The notes: generated from the sequence alone by a model not told the origin. Shown: positions 11,347-22,807, numbered from the stretch's first letter. The stretch is 64,000 bases of DNA from Rosellinia necatrix (GCA_021209875.1 JAGYVD010000005.1:3944001-4008000), one strand, 5' to 3'. A program made the numbers and translations.

Positions 11347-11900
11347 GCTCGGTTTGGTTTTGGGGGCAGCCACCACGTTCGTCCGTGATGAGAGATGGTA
11401 GTGCCAACCCTTCCAGGTAGGTAGCAAAAATTCCCCGAAGAGTCTACGATTGGAGGTTTTCCGAGCTCGTCAGAAGGTCCGGATTGATCAAAGGATCGAA
11501 GGGACGTGGACTGAGATGGAGAGATGGAGAGAGGGAGGGAGGGAGAGAGGGCTGACGTATACGTCTTGTTTTTTTTGTGAACTCCCGTGATGATATACAT
11601 AATACGCCCAGCCATAAGGCAGCCAAGTGACAGGGGTTTGCCTCGTCCCCATTGGAGCGCGGGACGGGCATGGCATGTACACTAACTAGCCCACCCGCCC
11701 CGACCCCACGCCCAACTCCCCCTCAAGGACGCATGTGAATTCATGTTGCCTAGTTGTAACAGACGAGGGAGGTGAGACAAAACGGACAAACCACCCCCCC
11801 TTTCCTTCCCTTCCCCTTCCCTCCTCCCCCGGCCGGCCCGCGCATATTGAAGTCCGTTTCAGAGCCTTCACACATCTCACCACGCCTGAACTCTGGACTC
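11347..11900. promoter_or_regulatory. Shared divergent promoter region of OPT and GNAT genes
   Basis: The 554 bp between two divergent start codons hold a purine/pyrimidine-rich GGGAGGGA tract (about 11510-11550), a T run and a CT-rich block (about 11795-11830) just before the GNAT start. CT-rich blocks upstream of the start are common in fungal promoters. No specific factor-binding site can be named. Confidence 0.45.
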
Positions 11901-12746
11901 ATGACATCATCAGCAGCAGCAGTAGTAGCAGCTATCCCGGACGACGACGACGACGACGACGGAAATGCCGAGACCGAGATCAAGGTCGAGGTGGCCCACA
12001 GCCCGGAAGATTTCGTCGCCGGCTACCGCATAGTGAGCGAGGCGCTCGGCCGGCAGGTCGGCGACCCGGTCTGGCAGGCGTCCAACCCCGGCTGGGACAC
12101 GGCGGAAGGCCAGGCCGCCGGCGCGCGGCGGATGCTGCGGCGGTCGAGGACGGCGACCACCGACCGGGACGGGAGCCCCAACGCCGTCTTCCTGAAGGCC
12201 ACCATCCCGGACCCGGACGCCACGCGGCACGGGCCCGGGCGTGATCGCGTCATCATCGTCGGGTTCGCCCTCTGGCTCCAGTCCTCGACGCTGCCGGAGT
12301 ACGGCACGGTGCACTCGGGCGAGCTGCGCGACGCCGTGGACCTGGAGGCGCTGCTCCCCGGCGACGGGCCCGCGCAGGCGTTCCTGTGCCAGATGTACCG
12401 CTGCCAGGTCCGGCCTCGGCTCGAGTTCCTGCGGGCGAAGGAGGAGGAGGCGGCCAAGGGCGGTGCGGGCCCGCCGGTCATCCTGGTCCTGGGCACCTGC
12501 GCGACGCACCCGTCGTACCAGCGCCGCGGGGTCGGGACCAAGCTGACGCAGTGGGGCCTCGACGAGGCCCGCCGCCGCGGCATCTCCGACGTGACGGTCG
12601 AGGCCTCGGGCATGGGCCGGCGCCTGTACGAGCGCCTGGGCTTCCGGCCGCAAGGGCAGGACATCGTCTACGAAACGGACGAGGAGTTCGCGGGCCGCGG
12701 GAAGCCTTCGAATGTCTTCATGGTATATTCGAGAAATTCATCCTAG
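11901..12746 (+). CDS. GNAT-family N-acetyltransferase
   Basis: Single-exon 281-aa protein from ATG 11901. The acetyl-CoA binding motif A is clear near residues 200-232: CATHPSYQRRGVGTKL, then a helix, then RGISDVTVEAS and a C-terminal GRRLYERLGF segment. This matches fungal GNATs that acetylate small amines or protein N termini; the substrate is unknown. No targeting signal is seen, so it is probably cytosolic or nuclear. A run of seven Asp (residues 14-20) lies in the variable N terminus. A charged Lys/Glu/Ala insertion precedes motif A. GC content is markedly higher than in the surrounding intergenic DNA. It is transcribed divergently from the OPT gene. Confidence 0.88.
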   Translation: MTSSAAAVVAAIPDDDDDDDGNAETEIKVEVAHSPEDFVAGYRIVSEALGRQVGDPVWQASNPGWDTAEGQAAGARRMLRRSRTATTDRDGSPNAVFLKATIPDPDATRHGPGRDRVIIVGFALWLQSSTLPEYGTVHSGELRDAVDLEALLPGDGPAQAFLCQMYRCQVRPRLEFLRAKEEEAAKGGAGPPVILVLGTCATHPSYQRRGVGTKLTQWGLDEARRRGISDVTVEASGMGRRLYERLGFRPQGQDIVYETDEEFAGRGKPSNVFMVYSRNSS

Positions 12747-15087
12747 TTACGTCTCAAACGTTAGAAGAGGGGGGGAGGGGGGGGAAGGGGAGTTTGATGA
12801 TCACTTACTATGAGTCTTCATTCTTTATCTTTTCGTAATACTAGTTTTTTTTTTTTTTTCGGGATGAGAAACGAGCAGGTTTGGGAGCTGCAAATAGTCT
12901 TCACAGACTTATTTCGTCTATGCACAACACCTGATCTGCGTCATTTGCTGCAAACCTCACAGCTGCCTCACGGCGTTCGTAAAAGATACCCAAAGAAGAA
13001 GAAGTCAATGTAAAGGTCTGTCACTTGGGGTGAACATGTGTAATAAGGACTTGTAGTAGGGCTTGGAGATGAGGTTCATTGCGCTATAATGTTCAATGTT
13101 CTCTTATATCAGGGTCTCCGGGGATCTGACCATTACTCATTCAGGCGTGGGAGGCCATAAGCTTAGCATTCCTGAATAGTCTCACCTACCTCCACCGTGT
13201 TGCCTACTGTGAATACGAGGGTCTTCAAATACAAGGTCTCGGGTATCAGGAAATGTGCTTCATCAGTAGAGACAAGTGTCTTTATCAATGCATATGGCAC
13301 GATTCACACCTGCCTCGGCGTGGCTAATATCCGATCCCTGGCCCACGAGTAGGACCTTCGGGCTCCTTCAGCTTTTGCTCCGGCATCTCCTTGCTTTTGA
13401 TGTAGAATGCTTATAACAGGCCCCGTAACAAGGCACTATCATATCTGCATTTCAGGACAGAGTCAATGTATTGCAGGCTACAAGTATTAGGTAATTATCA
13501 AGTACCAAGCATATCAATGTGTCAATATTATTTGATGATATCCAAATAGTCTCGGGATGTCGGGCTTTGACAGCAGAGGTAGTGCTGATTTAGATATACC
13601 TGTCAGGCCAATAGATCACATAGCGAGGTACCAGCTACCCTAGGGGGTAGCTCTAAGGGCATAATTGTGTATATAAGGACTGAAGGCCTCCCACCTAGAT
13701 GGTAGGCCCAGGAATCAATGATATTGAGCCCTACCCCTATACTTGGCTATCTACCTGCTACCCAGCTGCTACCTCATAGTGACTAGACCTCACTCTGGGC
13801 AATCCTAACATGACAATAACAAAACAAATACCAATTACCCCTATTACTGGGGTTTATGCAACGGGACATGTTATTCTCTGAATTCTAAGTGCTCGGATGT
13901 GCATGCCATCTCGCTTACCTTCACTAACCAATTACCCTTGTGGCCCCCTCCACCTTGGGATGGAAATTGATGCGATAGCTATGCCCCAACAGACCTTGAT
14001 TGATTATTATACTATTATATAAACTAAACTTGGGCAAATTAAGTGGGTAGTGGATCTTCTCTTTCACAAGTTATTACCAGACAGTATGGTTGCTGCTGCC
14101 AATATCCCATACGGGAATTTTTCTCCTCTATGTAGGGCACTCTTCTTTATACAGAGGTATGCCAATCAGAGTATGTCTGCGTTTTGTATACGATTCATAC
14201 GGCTTTTATAAGGATTACGTGCCTAGTTAGTCCGGCTATACAGGAAAAGTTTCCCGAATAGGCGAAAATATCTCTCAGCGGCGGCGGAAGAGATGCTCGG
14301 AATTTTTACTTTCAAGCCTAAATACATTCCCTCAGTTTTTTCTTGGGAAAGGAGACAATGCGGAATGAAAATGGCTGCCAGGAAGTGCATGAGCCGCCAC
14401 CATGCACCCAAATGATTTTTCCTGACTAAAGAAGTTCCTCCCTGCTTGAACATTAATTGGCCCAGGAGTTGTATGACCAAGATAATAAGTTGGCTGAGCA
14501 GTAATTAGGATGCTAATAAGAGGAACATGTCACAACCGTTCTGGCACGGCCTTTGGGGTTATACAGGAAAGAAGCAAATAATTCACCCATTCTTTAAGAT
14601 AGTTTCTATCTCGGAATATGATACTAAACTAGACTTTCCCTAAACCTTGATTATAATTACTAGGATCTGTGTCATCAATTTTGGGCTACTTTAGAAATTC
14701 GATCTTGCATTAGCTCTAGAATCGGATCAGGATAACTAGGCAAGCTCCCAGGAACTTTCTCTTTATGGAATAAACTAGCGTTTGTAGTAAATCTCACCCC
14801 AAGATACGATTTAAAAAATGAATAAGAAAGACTGTGCGGGTTGAACAACACCACCTACATCTCTAGCAATTCACAGTCTAGAATTGTTCAGATCAGCGTG
14901 CCATGCCTGAGTGTCATACAGCCCATCCCCTATCGGCTTACGTAATTGGCTTGTGTGATTGACCGTAGTTCATCAATACTATGATAATATCTATTAGTCT
15001 ATGCCTTGAGTATGGTATAGAAAAGCCTCTGATCCTTGATCAATCTTTTTTTTTTTTTTTTTTAATGAGACACTACATTTTCACCCT
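12747..15087. other. Long intergenic region with transposon remnant
   Basis: No supported gene in 2.3 kb. It contains a T16 run (about 12845-12860), a solo LTR (13601-13815) and a T-rich run (about 15046-15063) beyond the end of chorismate synthase. An 85-codon minus-strand ORF at 14223-14480 has no recognisable motif. Composition is more A/T-rich than flanking genes, consistent with decayed repeat DNA. Confidence 0.55.
13601..13815 (+). mobile_element. Solo LTR, copy A
   Basis: The 215-bp segment starts TGTCAGGCCAAT and ends CCTAACATGACA, bounded by TG...CA. It contains the TATA-like string TGTGTATATAAGGAC near position 70. It aligns with the solo LTR inside the ankyrin pseudogene through the shared start, the TATATAAGGAC block, CAGGAATCAA, ATTGAGCCCTA and the end. 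Flanks are atacc (left) and ataac (right), a probable 5-bp target duplication with one mismatch. No primer-binding site or internal coding region follows, so it is a solo LTR. Confidence 0.7.
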
Positions 15088-16428
15088 TCACCGCGCGAGC
15101 GCCGCCATCCTCCTGCCTCCTTGCATCAAAAGAGCGTCCATGATGCAAATGGAAGCCATGGCCTCCACGATTGGAACGGCACCTGAATGGTGTTAGCAGT
15201 AGAATTAGTTCTTATCGTTGTGTGTGACCTACGTGGAACGACGCAGGGATCATGACGCCCTTTGGCCTCGAGAACCCCATCACTTTCGCCTTCAAACGTG
15301 ACGGTTTGTTGAGGCAGTCCAATTGTTGCAGGCGGCTTGAAAGCGACGCGGAAGAAGATGGGCGCGCCGTTCGTGATGCCTCCCTGGATGCCCCCGCTGT
15401 TGTTCGTCGAGGTGGTGAGCTTTGGTTTCGCGAATCCGTTCTTGGAATCCGAATCGGTATCGGGGTTGCGAATAAACATGTCATTGTGGGCGGACCCGGG
15501 GATTTCTGTTCCCTCAAATCCAGAGCCGATTTCAAACCCCTTTGTGGCTGGGATACTGAGCATGCCGTGGGCCAGTGTTGCCTCCAACTTCGAAAACACC
15601 GGTTCGCCAAGTCCAGTTGGGACGTTTCGGATGACACAGGTAACCGTGCCTCCAATGCTGTCCTGGCGATCTCGAAAGTCGGCAATGCAATTCTCCATCC
15701 TGGCAGCCACGTCCGGGTCCGGACACCGGACAGGCGACTTGTCAACGGTTTCCCGTGTCACCGCTTGGAGCAGTTGGAGGAACTTGGGGTTATGAGAGGT
15801 GCAAGGGTACTCGGGTGTCGGGGGGATGTGATGAATACTCCCGACAGATGAAACCCAGGCAACAATCTCGATGCCGTGGGCAAGCTTCAGGTAGTGCTCG
15901 CAAAGAGCGCCTGCCGCCACACGGCCGATCGTCTCCCGCGCACTCGAACGGCCGCCACCCGACGACGCACGAACGCCGTACTTCTCCAGGTAGGTGAAGT
16001 CGGCATGGCTGGGGCGAGGATACTGCTTCATGGTGTTGCCCTTGTAGTCTGCGGGGCGGAAGTCCTGGTTCCTGACGACCATGGCTATCGGGGTGCCGAG
16101 GGTGACGCCCCCCTCGACCCCTGACTGGATTGACACAATGTCGGCCTCATTCCGGGGCGTCGTGATGGCGCTTTGGCCGGGGCGACGGCGAGAGACCTGC
16201 CATTTTGTGTTACCGAGTTCTAGACAGCGTGGTGTTTGTTGCATATGCTAACCTGGGGCTGAAGGATCTCTTCCGAGACCGGGACTCCAGGAGGGAAATT
16301 GTCGACAATGCACCCAACACTGGGACAATGACTACGGGAATTAGCGGCCAGCGCGATCCCAGATCGAAACAGACAGTTTACCTCTCGCCGTATGTCGTCA
16401 CACGCAGGAATTGCCCAAAGGTTGACAT
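15088..16428 (-). CDS. aro2: Chorismate synthase
   Basis: Model: complement(join(15088..15182,15233..16196,16253..16331,16382..16428)), 394 aa. Exon 1 encodes the invariant start [16 protein letters not shown]; the last junction restores [13 protein letters not shown]. The enzyme converts 5-enolpyruvylshikimate-3-phosphate to chorismate, the last common step for aromatic amino acids, with reduced FMN as cofactor. Family signatures are visible: [34 protein letters not shown], and [11 protein letters not shown]. Fungal enzymes are bifunctional, also reducing FMN with NADPH. Length matches the fungal family. Cytosolic. It stands alone here with no other shikimate gene nearby. Confidence 0.97.
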
Positions 16429-18475
16429 GGTGGGGTTATGTCAATGGTTTGTGAGAGACGTATGTTTTGGGAGACCCGATTTGTTGTCAGATCTTGCTGG
16501 TTCATGTGCACAAGCACGTGATGCATCACGTGCACACAAGCTTGCTTTACAAGGAAAAGTAAGCGCCGAAAGCGGCCTTGGAGAAGGGGGAAAAAAAAAA
16601 AGGGAAAAGAAATGTAGGCAACCTCCCGGAATCTGCACAAGTACGTATATCATATTTTTTTACCTCCTCAATATTGCAAAGTTGCAGCAAACAAAGGCTC
16701 AATACGCTGCCGAATTCGCATCAAGATCCATTGAAGGTGACAGGTACGGATGGAAGAGCTATCTGGAGCATGGATTTTTTCCTCTTCTTTTGCTTGATCT
16801 TGCCACCGGGCTGCTGGATGAGAGAGGGAGAGGCATGGCACCGCTGTCATACGTCTTTTTTCTATTCCAGGCACGGCAATAAGGCAACTGAGATCTAATA
16901 ATACCGTGCTCGAGTTCCTCGCCAGGACGAAGTAGGATAGTGACGGTTGCCAATCATCAGTCTTTGAAACGGTCGAGCTCGTCTCATTCAAGTAACACTT
17001 CCTTTGATCTTGCTTACTCATGGCCCATCGTCTAGTAGAAGTTGGCATTTTGAAGATGGCCAATTAAACCCCGGTGATGCAAGTTCCTGTTCGTCGCGCT
17101 TATGGCAAAGCTATCTCGGGACGTGTTCTCCGGAATGTCTTATGCCACATGTCAGCATAGGATCAGGGAAAGGGGTAGGTTGAGTAATGGAAAAAATGTT
17201 TTGATATCGATACGTATAAATGTATTCTCGTCTAGACACACCTAAGGGTTGTTCAACATGTTCTATCAGTCGTTTTCTTGCCATTATATTCTAACAGATC
17301 CACACTCAACCAGGAGCTAATAGCGGTTACCCTTTTGTGGGTGTCAGGCCTTGTTTTATTCGGCTGGCGTTGATATCAGTAATACGGATTAGGCGTAGAT
17401 CATCTTCTGTCGCAGACACCTATAAAGCCTAAGAAGTTGTGGAAGCGTTCGTATGTTGGTTCACCCTCTGTTGGGTTTATTGGCGCCTAGGGGTTCGTGA
17501 TTTTTTTTTTTTTTAAGTTTATACGGCCCATCTCCAATCACGCTCACTGCACATATGTAACCAGAAGTCTTCAGATCGGCCAGGTGAAAAAGGAGGGTCA
17601 TTTGTGTTAGCTAAGCCACCTAGGTACCTGCATATGACTAGGCAAGTAATTAGCCCAGTGCCCTCTTCGATTTGAAGAATTTAGATTATGGATGCATATG
17701 GACTCTCTGAGGAGATTTAGATCGATACCTACAGAGGCTCAATTGAAGCCTCATGTACGAAAAAGTTTCCATGTACAAATGGATTAAATCTTTGGGTGTG
17801 AACCCAACCCTTGAATTTCTATCTAAGCTACAAGTATATGCAACATGTCGTTACTACTTCATAAGATAAGTTCCGCAGGAGGTATAACTGGTATTGGTGG
17901 GTTCGAACAACATGTATTGAGGAACAATAAGCTACATTAGGTTAGTCAGGCAGTGCCATCGCAGGCATGTGCCAACTGAATAATTCCCCACCGTCACTTA
18001 TGTTATCCCAAAGCAACTAACGCGGGTCGAATAGACTAAGAACCGGTAATTTGTACGGAAGGAAAACCTTCTGCGGGACGAAAATCTTCCGTACTTAGTT
18101 AGGTAAGTGCATTGCCCTCCGACCAAAATGCCCAGGCACCCCCAAAAACAGCCGAACGCCCATCGCTTTGAAAGGAGTGTATAGGTATCGAAGCCAATTA
18201 GTCCCACCGACCCAAGCTAGCGCAGCTTTTGGGTATATACGCCGCCACAGGGTAGGGAAACGAGATGCAAACATCCAGATAATCGATGCGCCATGACCCC
18301 CGTCCAACTCACTTGACAAAAGTGATCTGGCGAGGCTTTGGCGTTGAAACCGCCACCGAAATATCCCCCCGCCTTAGCACTGGGAACAGAAACGATCAAT
18401 ACGACATAACCAATAACGCCGGTCCAGGCATTACCCATAAAGCAGAGTCTTCACGCACGGTATTTGACTTTCACG
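16429..18475. other. Intergenic
   Basis: About 2 kb without a supported gene. The first few hundred bases are the chorismate synthase promoter and 5' UTR, which includes palindromic GTGCACGTGATGCATCACGTGCAC-like DNA near 16505-16535 (two CACGTG-type cores). A T12 run lies near 17503. The remainder shows no coding bias or repeat I can name. Confidence 0.5.
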
Positions 18476-19318
18476 TCAAATCAGAGTGTATCGGGAGGTG
18501 GGACACATTAGGCTCGAAGCCGAGGTCAATTTCGAAATCGATGCCAAAATCATGTTGTAGTCATTCATGTCCTGGGGGTTGTTCTGCTCATCGGATGGGG
18601 TCTCGACCACCGCGAAACCTTCACTGGCCCGCGCGTTTCCGTCCAAGGCCGGCTGCGGGGGCCCGTTGGGCCAGCTATCTTGCCCCCCGAACATTTGAAG
18701 CGGCTGGAGGCGGGCGTTGTGCGGGGAGCCGCCGGCGGTCCAGGACATGACGGGGTCGCTCGGCCCCTGTTGGCCGGACATCCCATTTTGGATGATCCCG
18801 TGCGTCATGAACAAGTGCTCGTCCAGATCGAGCTGTCGGAAATATGCGAGCCCACCGCTTCTGTTGCAGCCTGGTACCGGGCATGGGTATAACGGCAGGT
18901 ACTGAGGAGGGGGCAATGGCATCGAGCCCTCCACGGGGCTGCTGTGACTGGGGCCGGCGGTGAAAGACCTGGGGATCCTGCCCGCGGAAATCTTGTGGAA
19001 AGTTCTTAGGTGCTGCGGCAGATGGTCGGCACGGCTGAAGGTAGGAGCCTCGTTGCATTTGCATAAAGGACATGTAAATTTGGCCAATTTATTCTTGGAC
19101 GCGACGTGCCGGTCTAAGGCATCAAGTTGGGAACATCTATGGCCACAGTCACAAGCGTACGGGCGGTGCCCCTCTCTTTTGCCATGACTACGGAGCTGGG
19201 CGTTGTTGGGAAAGGGCCTATCACAATCAATGCAGATGCAGGCGCCTTGGTTGCCAGAAGCGAAGCGTCTCGCATGATCATTGTGTGAGGGGGCCCCCGT
19301 TGCCCTCTGGGGTGCCAT
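18476..19318 (-). CDS. C2H2 zinc-finger protein
   Basis: Single-exon ORF of 280 aa from ATG 19318. Zinc-finger-like units follow in order: CIDCDRPFPNNAQLRSH, CDCGHRCSQLDALDRH, CPLCKCNEAPTFSRADHLPQH and CPVPGCNRSGGLAYFRQLDLDEH. This is typical of fungal C2H2 proteins with irregular fingers, probably DNA-binding in the nucleus. The middle is rich in Pro, Ser and Gly. The last 29 residues (after NDYN) look non-coding in base use; the neighbouring frame reads a plausible acidic tail (DFGIDFEIDLGFEPN) to a stop at 18471-18473. An indel near 18543-18556 would explain this. The target genes are unknown. Confidence 0.8.
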   Translation of the reverse strand: MAPQRATGAPSHNDHARRFASGNQGACICIDCDRPFPNNAQLRSHGKREGHRPYACDCGHRCSQLDALDRHVASKNKLAKFTCPLCKCNEAPTFSRADHLPQHLRTFHKISAGRIPRSFTAGPSHSSPVEGSMPLPPPQYLPLYPCPVPGCNRSGGLAYFRQLDLDEHLFMTHGIIQNGMSGQQGPSDPVMSWTAGGSPHNARLQPLQMFGGQDSWPNGPPQPALDGNARASEGFAVVETPSDEQNNPQDMNDYNMILASISKLTSASSLMCPTSRYTLI

Positions 19319-21333
19319 GACGGCGGTGGATTGGAGTCAAGAGAAATAGGGGAGGGAGGATGGCGGACGGCGGGCGGTGACGGCCGAATCGAGTCATGGA
19401 GGGAAGACAAAGGGAGAAGAGTCCCGAGGGCCAGTTGTCGTTATAACTTGGGAGGCTTGAGTTGACGAGGATGGTGATGGGATATAGGATGTTGGATGAG
19501 CTGGTCGATCGGGTAATTCCCTCCCGATTGGCCAATCCAGTGCGGTTTCGCGCAAGCTAGCTAGCTATACCACCCTATTTGTGTTGTGTTGGTGCTAATA
19601 ATATGGCGATGATGATGATTTGGACGATTCCTCGTCCTGGTTGCCTGGAACAAGGCATAGTTGGGTCGGTGGCTAATGATATATAGCCATATCAGGTTGA
19701 CTACTGCCCAATTGTGGTATTACCGTCGACTTGAGTTAGTTGCCTACCCAGCACGAGGCCAGAGTGTTGTAGGCGGACAACTATTGACAGCGAATCGGCA
19801 CATTCCCAATGTAGGTACACTTCCCTACATACCCAGGCAGGCCCATGATGTACATGGGCTAGTTATGTGGATCTCTCCCCAGATGGAGTGCCTAAGTACA
19901 TACAAAGTACATACATACTACCTGATGTGACGAGCGTCGCAACGCCGAGGCGCTGGGAATCGGATAGGCCAAGACATTATTATTCTTATTTGTATCGAGG
20001 TACTGGGCAGCTAGATATAGCCACGTATCTGTCCCGGCCGCGAATGCTAGGTGTGCATTCTGGTCATGTATATATGCATGTATGTAGGTGCATACCTAAG
20101 CCAGCGCGGGCCATGTCTACGTCAGTGCCACGCTACACCAGCCAGTTTGTTAGCAGGGGCTAGGCACAACACGTCCTGTGATTCCTCCCTACCAACGTTC
20201 TATGCTACTAACTAGGTACGAGTACGTAGTTTCTTCCACCAGGAGCGTCGAGCCTCACCCTACACTATGTCCGACAAAGAGCCGTTTCAACCCCCACACG
20301 CTTCCAGCTCCGTTCCGCCGTAGCCATCGGGGGGGTTCACCGACTTTATTAGTTCACAGTAGTTACCTCGGTGCTTAGATAGGTATTGCCTGGCGATGCA
20401 TACCCTGGTAGCTACTTACTCCATAGGATGATGCTTCTCGTGCTCGATCTCCTCCGTCTCCGCTGCACGCTCACCCCCACATCCTCCAACGCCGACCCGT
20501 CCATCGCGACAACGTGTCCTCGAGCGCCTGTTAGGCATAAGAGAGTGGTGGGCGCCCTTCTCGACGACGATGTCCGTCCGGCATGCCTTGACACTCCTCG
20601 CTCGACCCTGTCCTCTCGTTTTTCCGCACCCACAGAGCTTTGCGCCACGACCGGGCGCGACCGACGATCTGAGTCGGTGATGCCGCTGCTGCGAGTGGAA
20701 ATAGTTGGCGCTTTCGCGTGGCATACCACCAGCCACGCCTCTCGAGTCGCCCTATCAGTTAGGCTCGAAGACAGGCGGCACCTTCTATTAGCTTTCTCTT
20801 CTCTTTCTTCTCACCCTTCCAGCCGCCGAGCTGGCATCGGTGCCCAGTAATGATGCGTTCATATGCATAAAGAATAAAGAGGAGGGGGGGGCATTGGCAC
20901 CGGCATTGGCATTGGCACGAGGATAACTTATCTAGGTACCTAGTGCGCGGCCCGTGCCTTGTGGGGCCTCCGTGCTCGTTCCGGCGCTCTGAAGCAACGT
21001 GGTAGGGCCAATTATGTATGCGCTACCTAGGTAATAGGTACCTAGGACCCCAGATAGGCCTACAGCACTACCAGGTGCCCGCCCACCCAACTGTGGAATG
21101 ACCACCTACAGACACGGCCACCAATTACACAATTACACAGAAATCAACCGACGAACTAACTCCGAGAGCAGCTACGTATGATGTCTCCTTGTTACACGGA
21201 CTTATGCGAGAGTTTCTTGGTTTCTAGTTGATCCCCGAGAATGAATTATAACATTTATTGCTATTTACCCCGCTTCGAGCAATGATATCAACCCCCAACC
21301 TCAACCCACCTGAACAAGTCCGTCATCTTTCAG
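19319..21333. other. Intergenic, CCTAGGTAGGTA-rich
   Basis: No supported gene. The first 150 bp are the presumed promoter of the C2H2 gene. Short CCTAGG/TAGGTA strings recur (about 20930-21050). A 154-codon plus-strand ORF at 20386-20850 is GC-rich but shows no domain and has an equally open antisense ORF, so I do not call it. Confidence 0.5.
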
Positions 21334-22771
21334 TCATTCAGCCTCCGATGCACTTTTCCTCTTTGTCACAGTCAGATATAAAACCTGGTCGTTTTTTGCC
21401 CATGACCCATACCCCTTGAGATGGTCTGCAATTACGTGGAAACCGATTCGTCCCGCTAAAAAGATAGCGCGGACGTAAAACACTCGCATCCTCCCTTCGA
21501 GGCTTACTCCCGAATTGAGGAGAAGTTGAACCATGTCAACGCTTCCTGTGGATACCCCGATCTCGATGGGTAGACACCCAGTCCGGTGCACCCTTGCATT
21601 TGTTTCCGCACCCCGTGAAATCAACAATCTGGTCACCATAAAATCCGTTCTCCTTATCGATATTTCCAATGCGGCTACCCGCATCTGCTTATTTTGAATG
21701 CCTTCTGATGGGTTCGGATTGGTCTCCTGGTCTAGAAGAAGCCTAATTATATCGAGATTGCCTCCCTGTACTGCAACCGGCAACGCTGATGCGGAATCAC
21801 ACATAAAATTCGAATCGGCGCCTTCATCGAGAAGTAGGCGCACTATTTCCATCTTGTTTCCATCCATGGCTAGGTGAAGGGGGTTTGATAGGGAAATATC
21901 ATCCATAGTGGTATTCGCTAAATAGCGGTACTCAAAGTTCAATGAATCTATGGATTTGACGCATTCGCGTACTCCTTGCACGTCGCCCGACTCACTTGCG
22001 CGGAGGAGAAGAAGCCTTTGACGCGAGACTTTTGAAGGGACCTTAGCCCAGATAGCATGCGATATAGAGTCAGAGACGCTCTGCAAATTCGGAAAATCTG
22101 CTTTTTGAGGAATATATCCTCCTCGCTGGAGTATTAACGTGACCATAGATTCATCTTTGGATAACAATGCCGCACAAATTGGAGATAATTTATCATCATC
22201 ATCGGGGTATAATAGCTTAGAGAGATTTCCCATGCGAGCGATTTCCGCTTCGGTTTTCCACCTGAATCAGTCACTTCGGTGGAAGGTCGAGCGTGATGAA
22301 CTTGGGTGAAAAGAGTCGCCTAAGAGTAATAATAAGGGCTCCCGCTCATGTGACCTGATGGATAACACTATCGCTGACGCCTCATAAGTGTCAATCTCCT
22401 TCGCGGGTCGGTAGCTTATTAATAGTCGGACGATGGAATAATCCTTCGATTGGATAGCGGCGCATATAGCGACGTGCAAGGCAGTAGACCGATAGGGTCC
22501 GCCTATTTCAAAATATAACGAAATGATCTTTATATTTTCTTCTTCCACAGCAGCGTCAAGAATACTTTTTATCTTGACTATCAACACACTTATGGTGGGC
22601 CCCCCCCATCGACAAGGCTGGAGATGATATCATAACTCATTGCCAATGATATTTGATTTAGGCAGAAAATTCCTGACCATATCGACATCTCGAATCTGCA
22701 ACGCGATCTGGAGGAGAGTTCAACCGTAACTCAGCAACGGGCCGTCCGGTAGTTGAACATTGCAGTCAGCT

Positions 22772-22799
22772 CCCCGATTTATGAGCCCCGATTTATGAG
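22772..22799. repeat. 14-bp tandem duplication in ankyrin pseudogene
   Basis: The unit ccccgatttatgag occurs twice head to tail. On the coding (minus) strand it repeats codons of LINRG and shifts the frame by two bases. Confidence 0.8.
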
Positions 22800-22807
22800 T
22801 TCCTTTA

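Noticed and set aside
10540..11420. Long plus-strand ORFs (up to 270 codons)
   Set aside because: They are antisense to the OPT exons, are low-complexity (Arg, Ser, Ala) and come from the GC-rich coding strand and its GTC repeats.
11910..12664. Minus-strand ORFs of 213 and 247 codons
   Set aside because: Antisense shadows of the high-GC GNAT gene; Arg/Pro/Ala-rich with no motifs.
14223..14480. 85-codon minus-strand ORF in the 12.7-15.1 kb gap
   Set aside because: No domain, no splice partner and no codon bias; probably chance or degraded repeat.
13816..14500. Internal region of a full LTR retrotransposon after copy A
   Set aside because: No primer-binding site, gag/pol-like ORF or second LTR follows.
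15252..15851. 199-codon plus-strand ORF
   Set aside because: Antisense to the main chorismate synthase exon.
17338..17420. Another LTR start (tgtcaggcc) in the 16.4-18.4 kb gap
   Set aside because: Only the first nine bases match copy A; no TATATAAGG block or matching end was found.
20386..20850. 154-codon plus-strand ORF
   Set aside because: Two antisense ORFs overlap it, there is no recognisable domain, and it lies in repeat-word-rich DNA.
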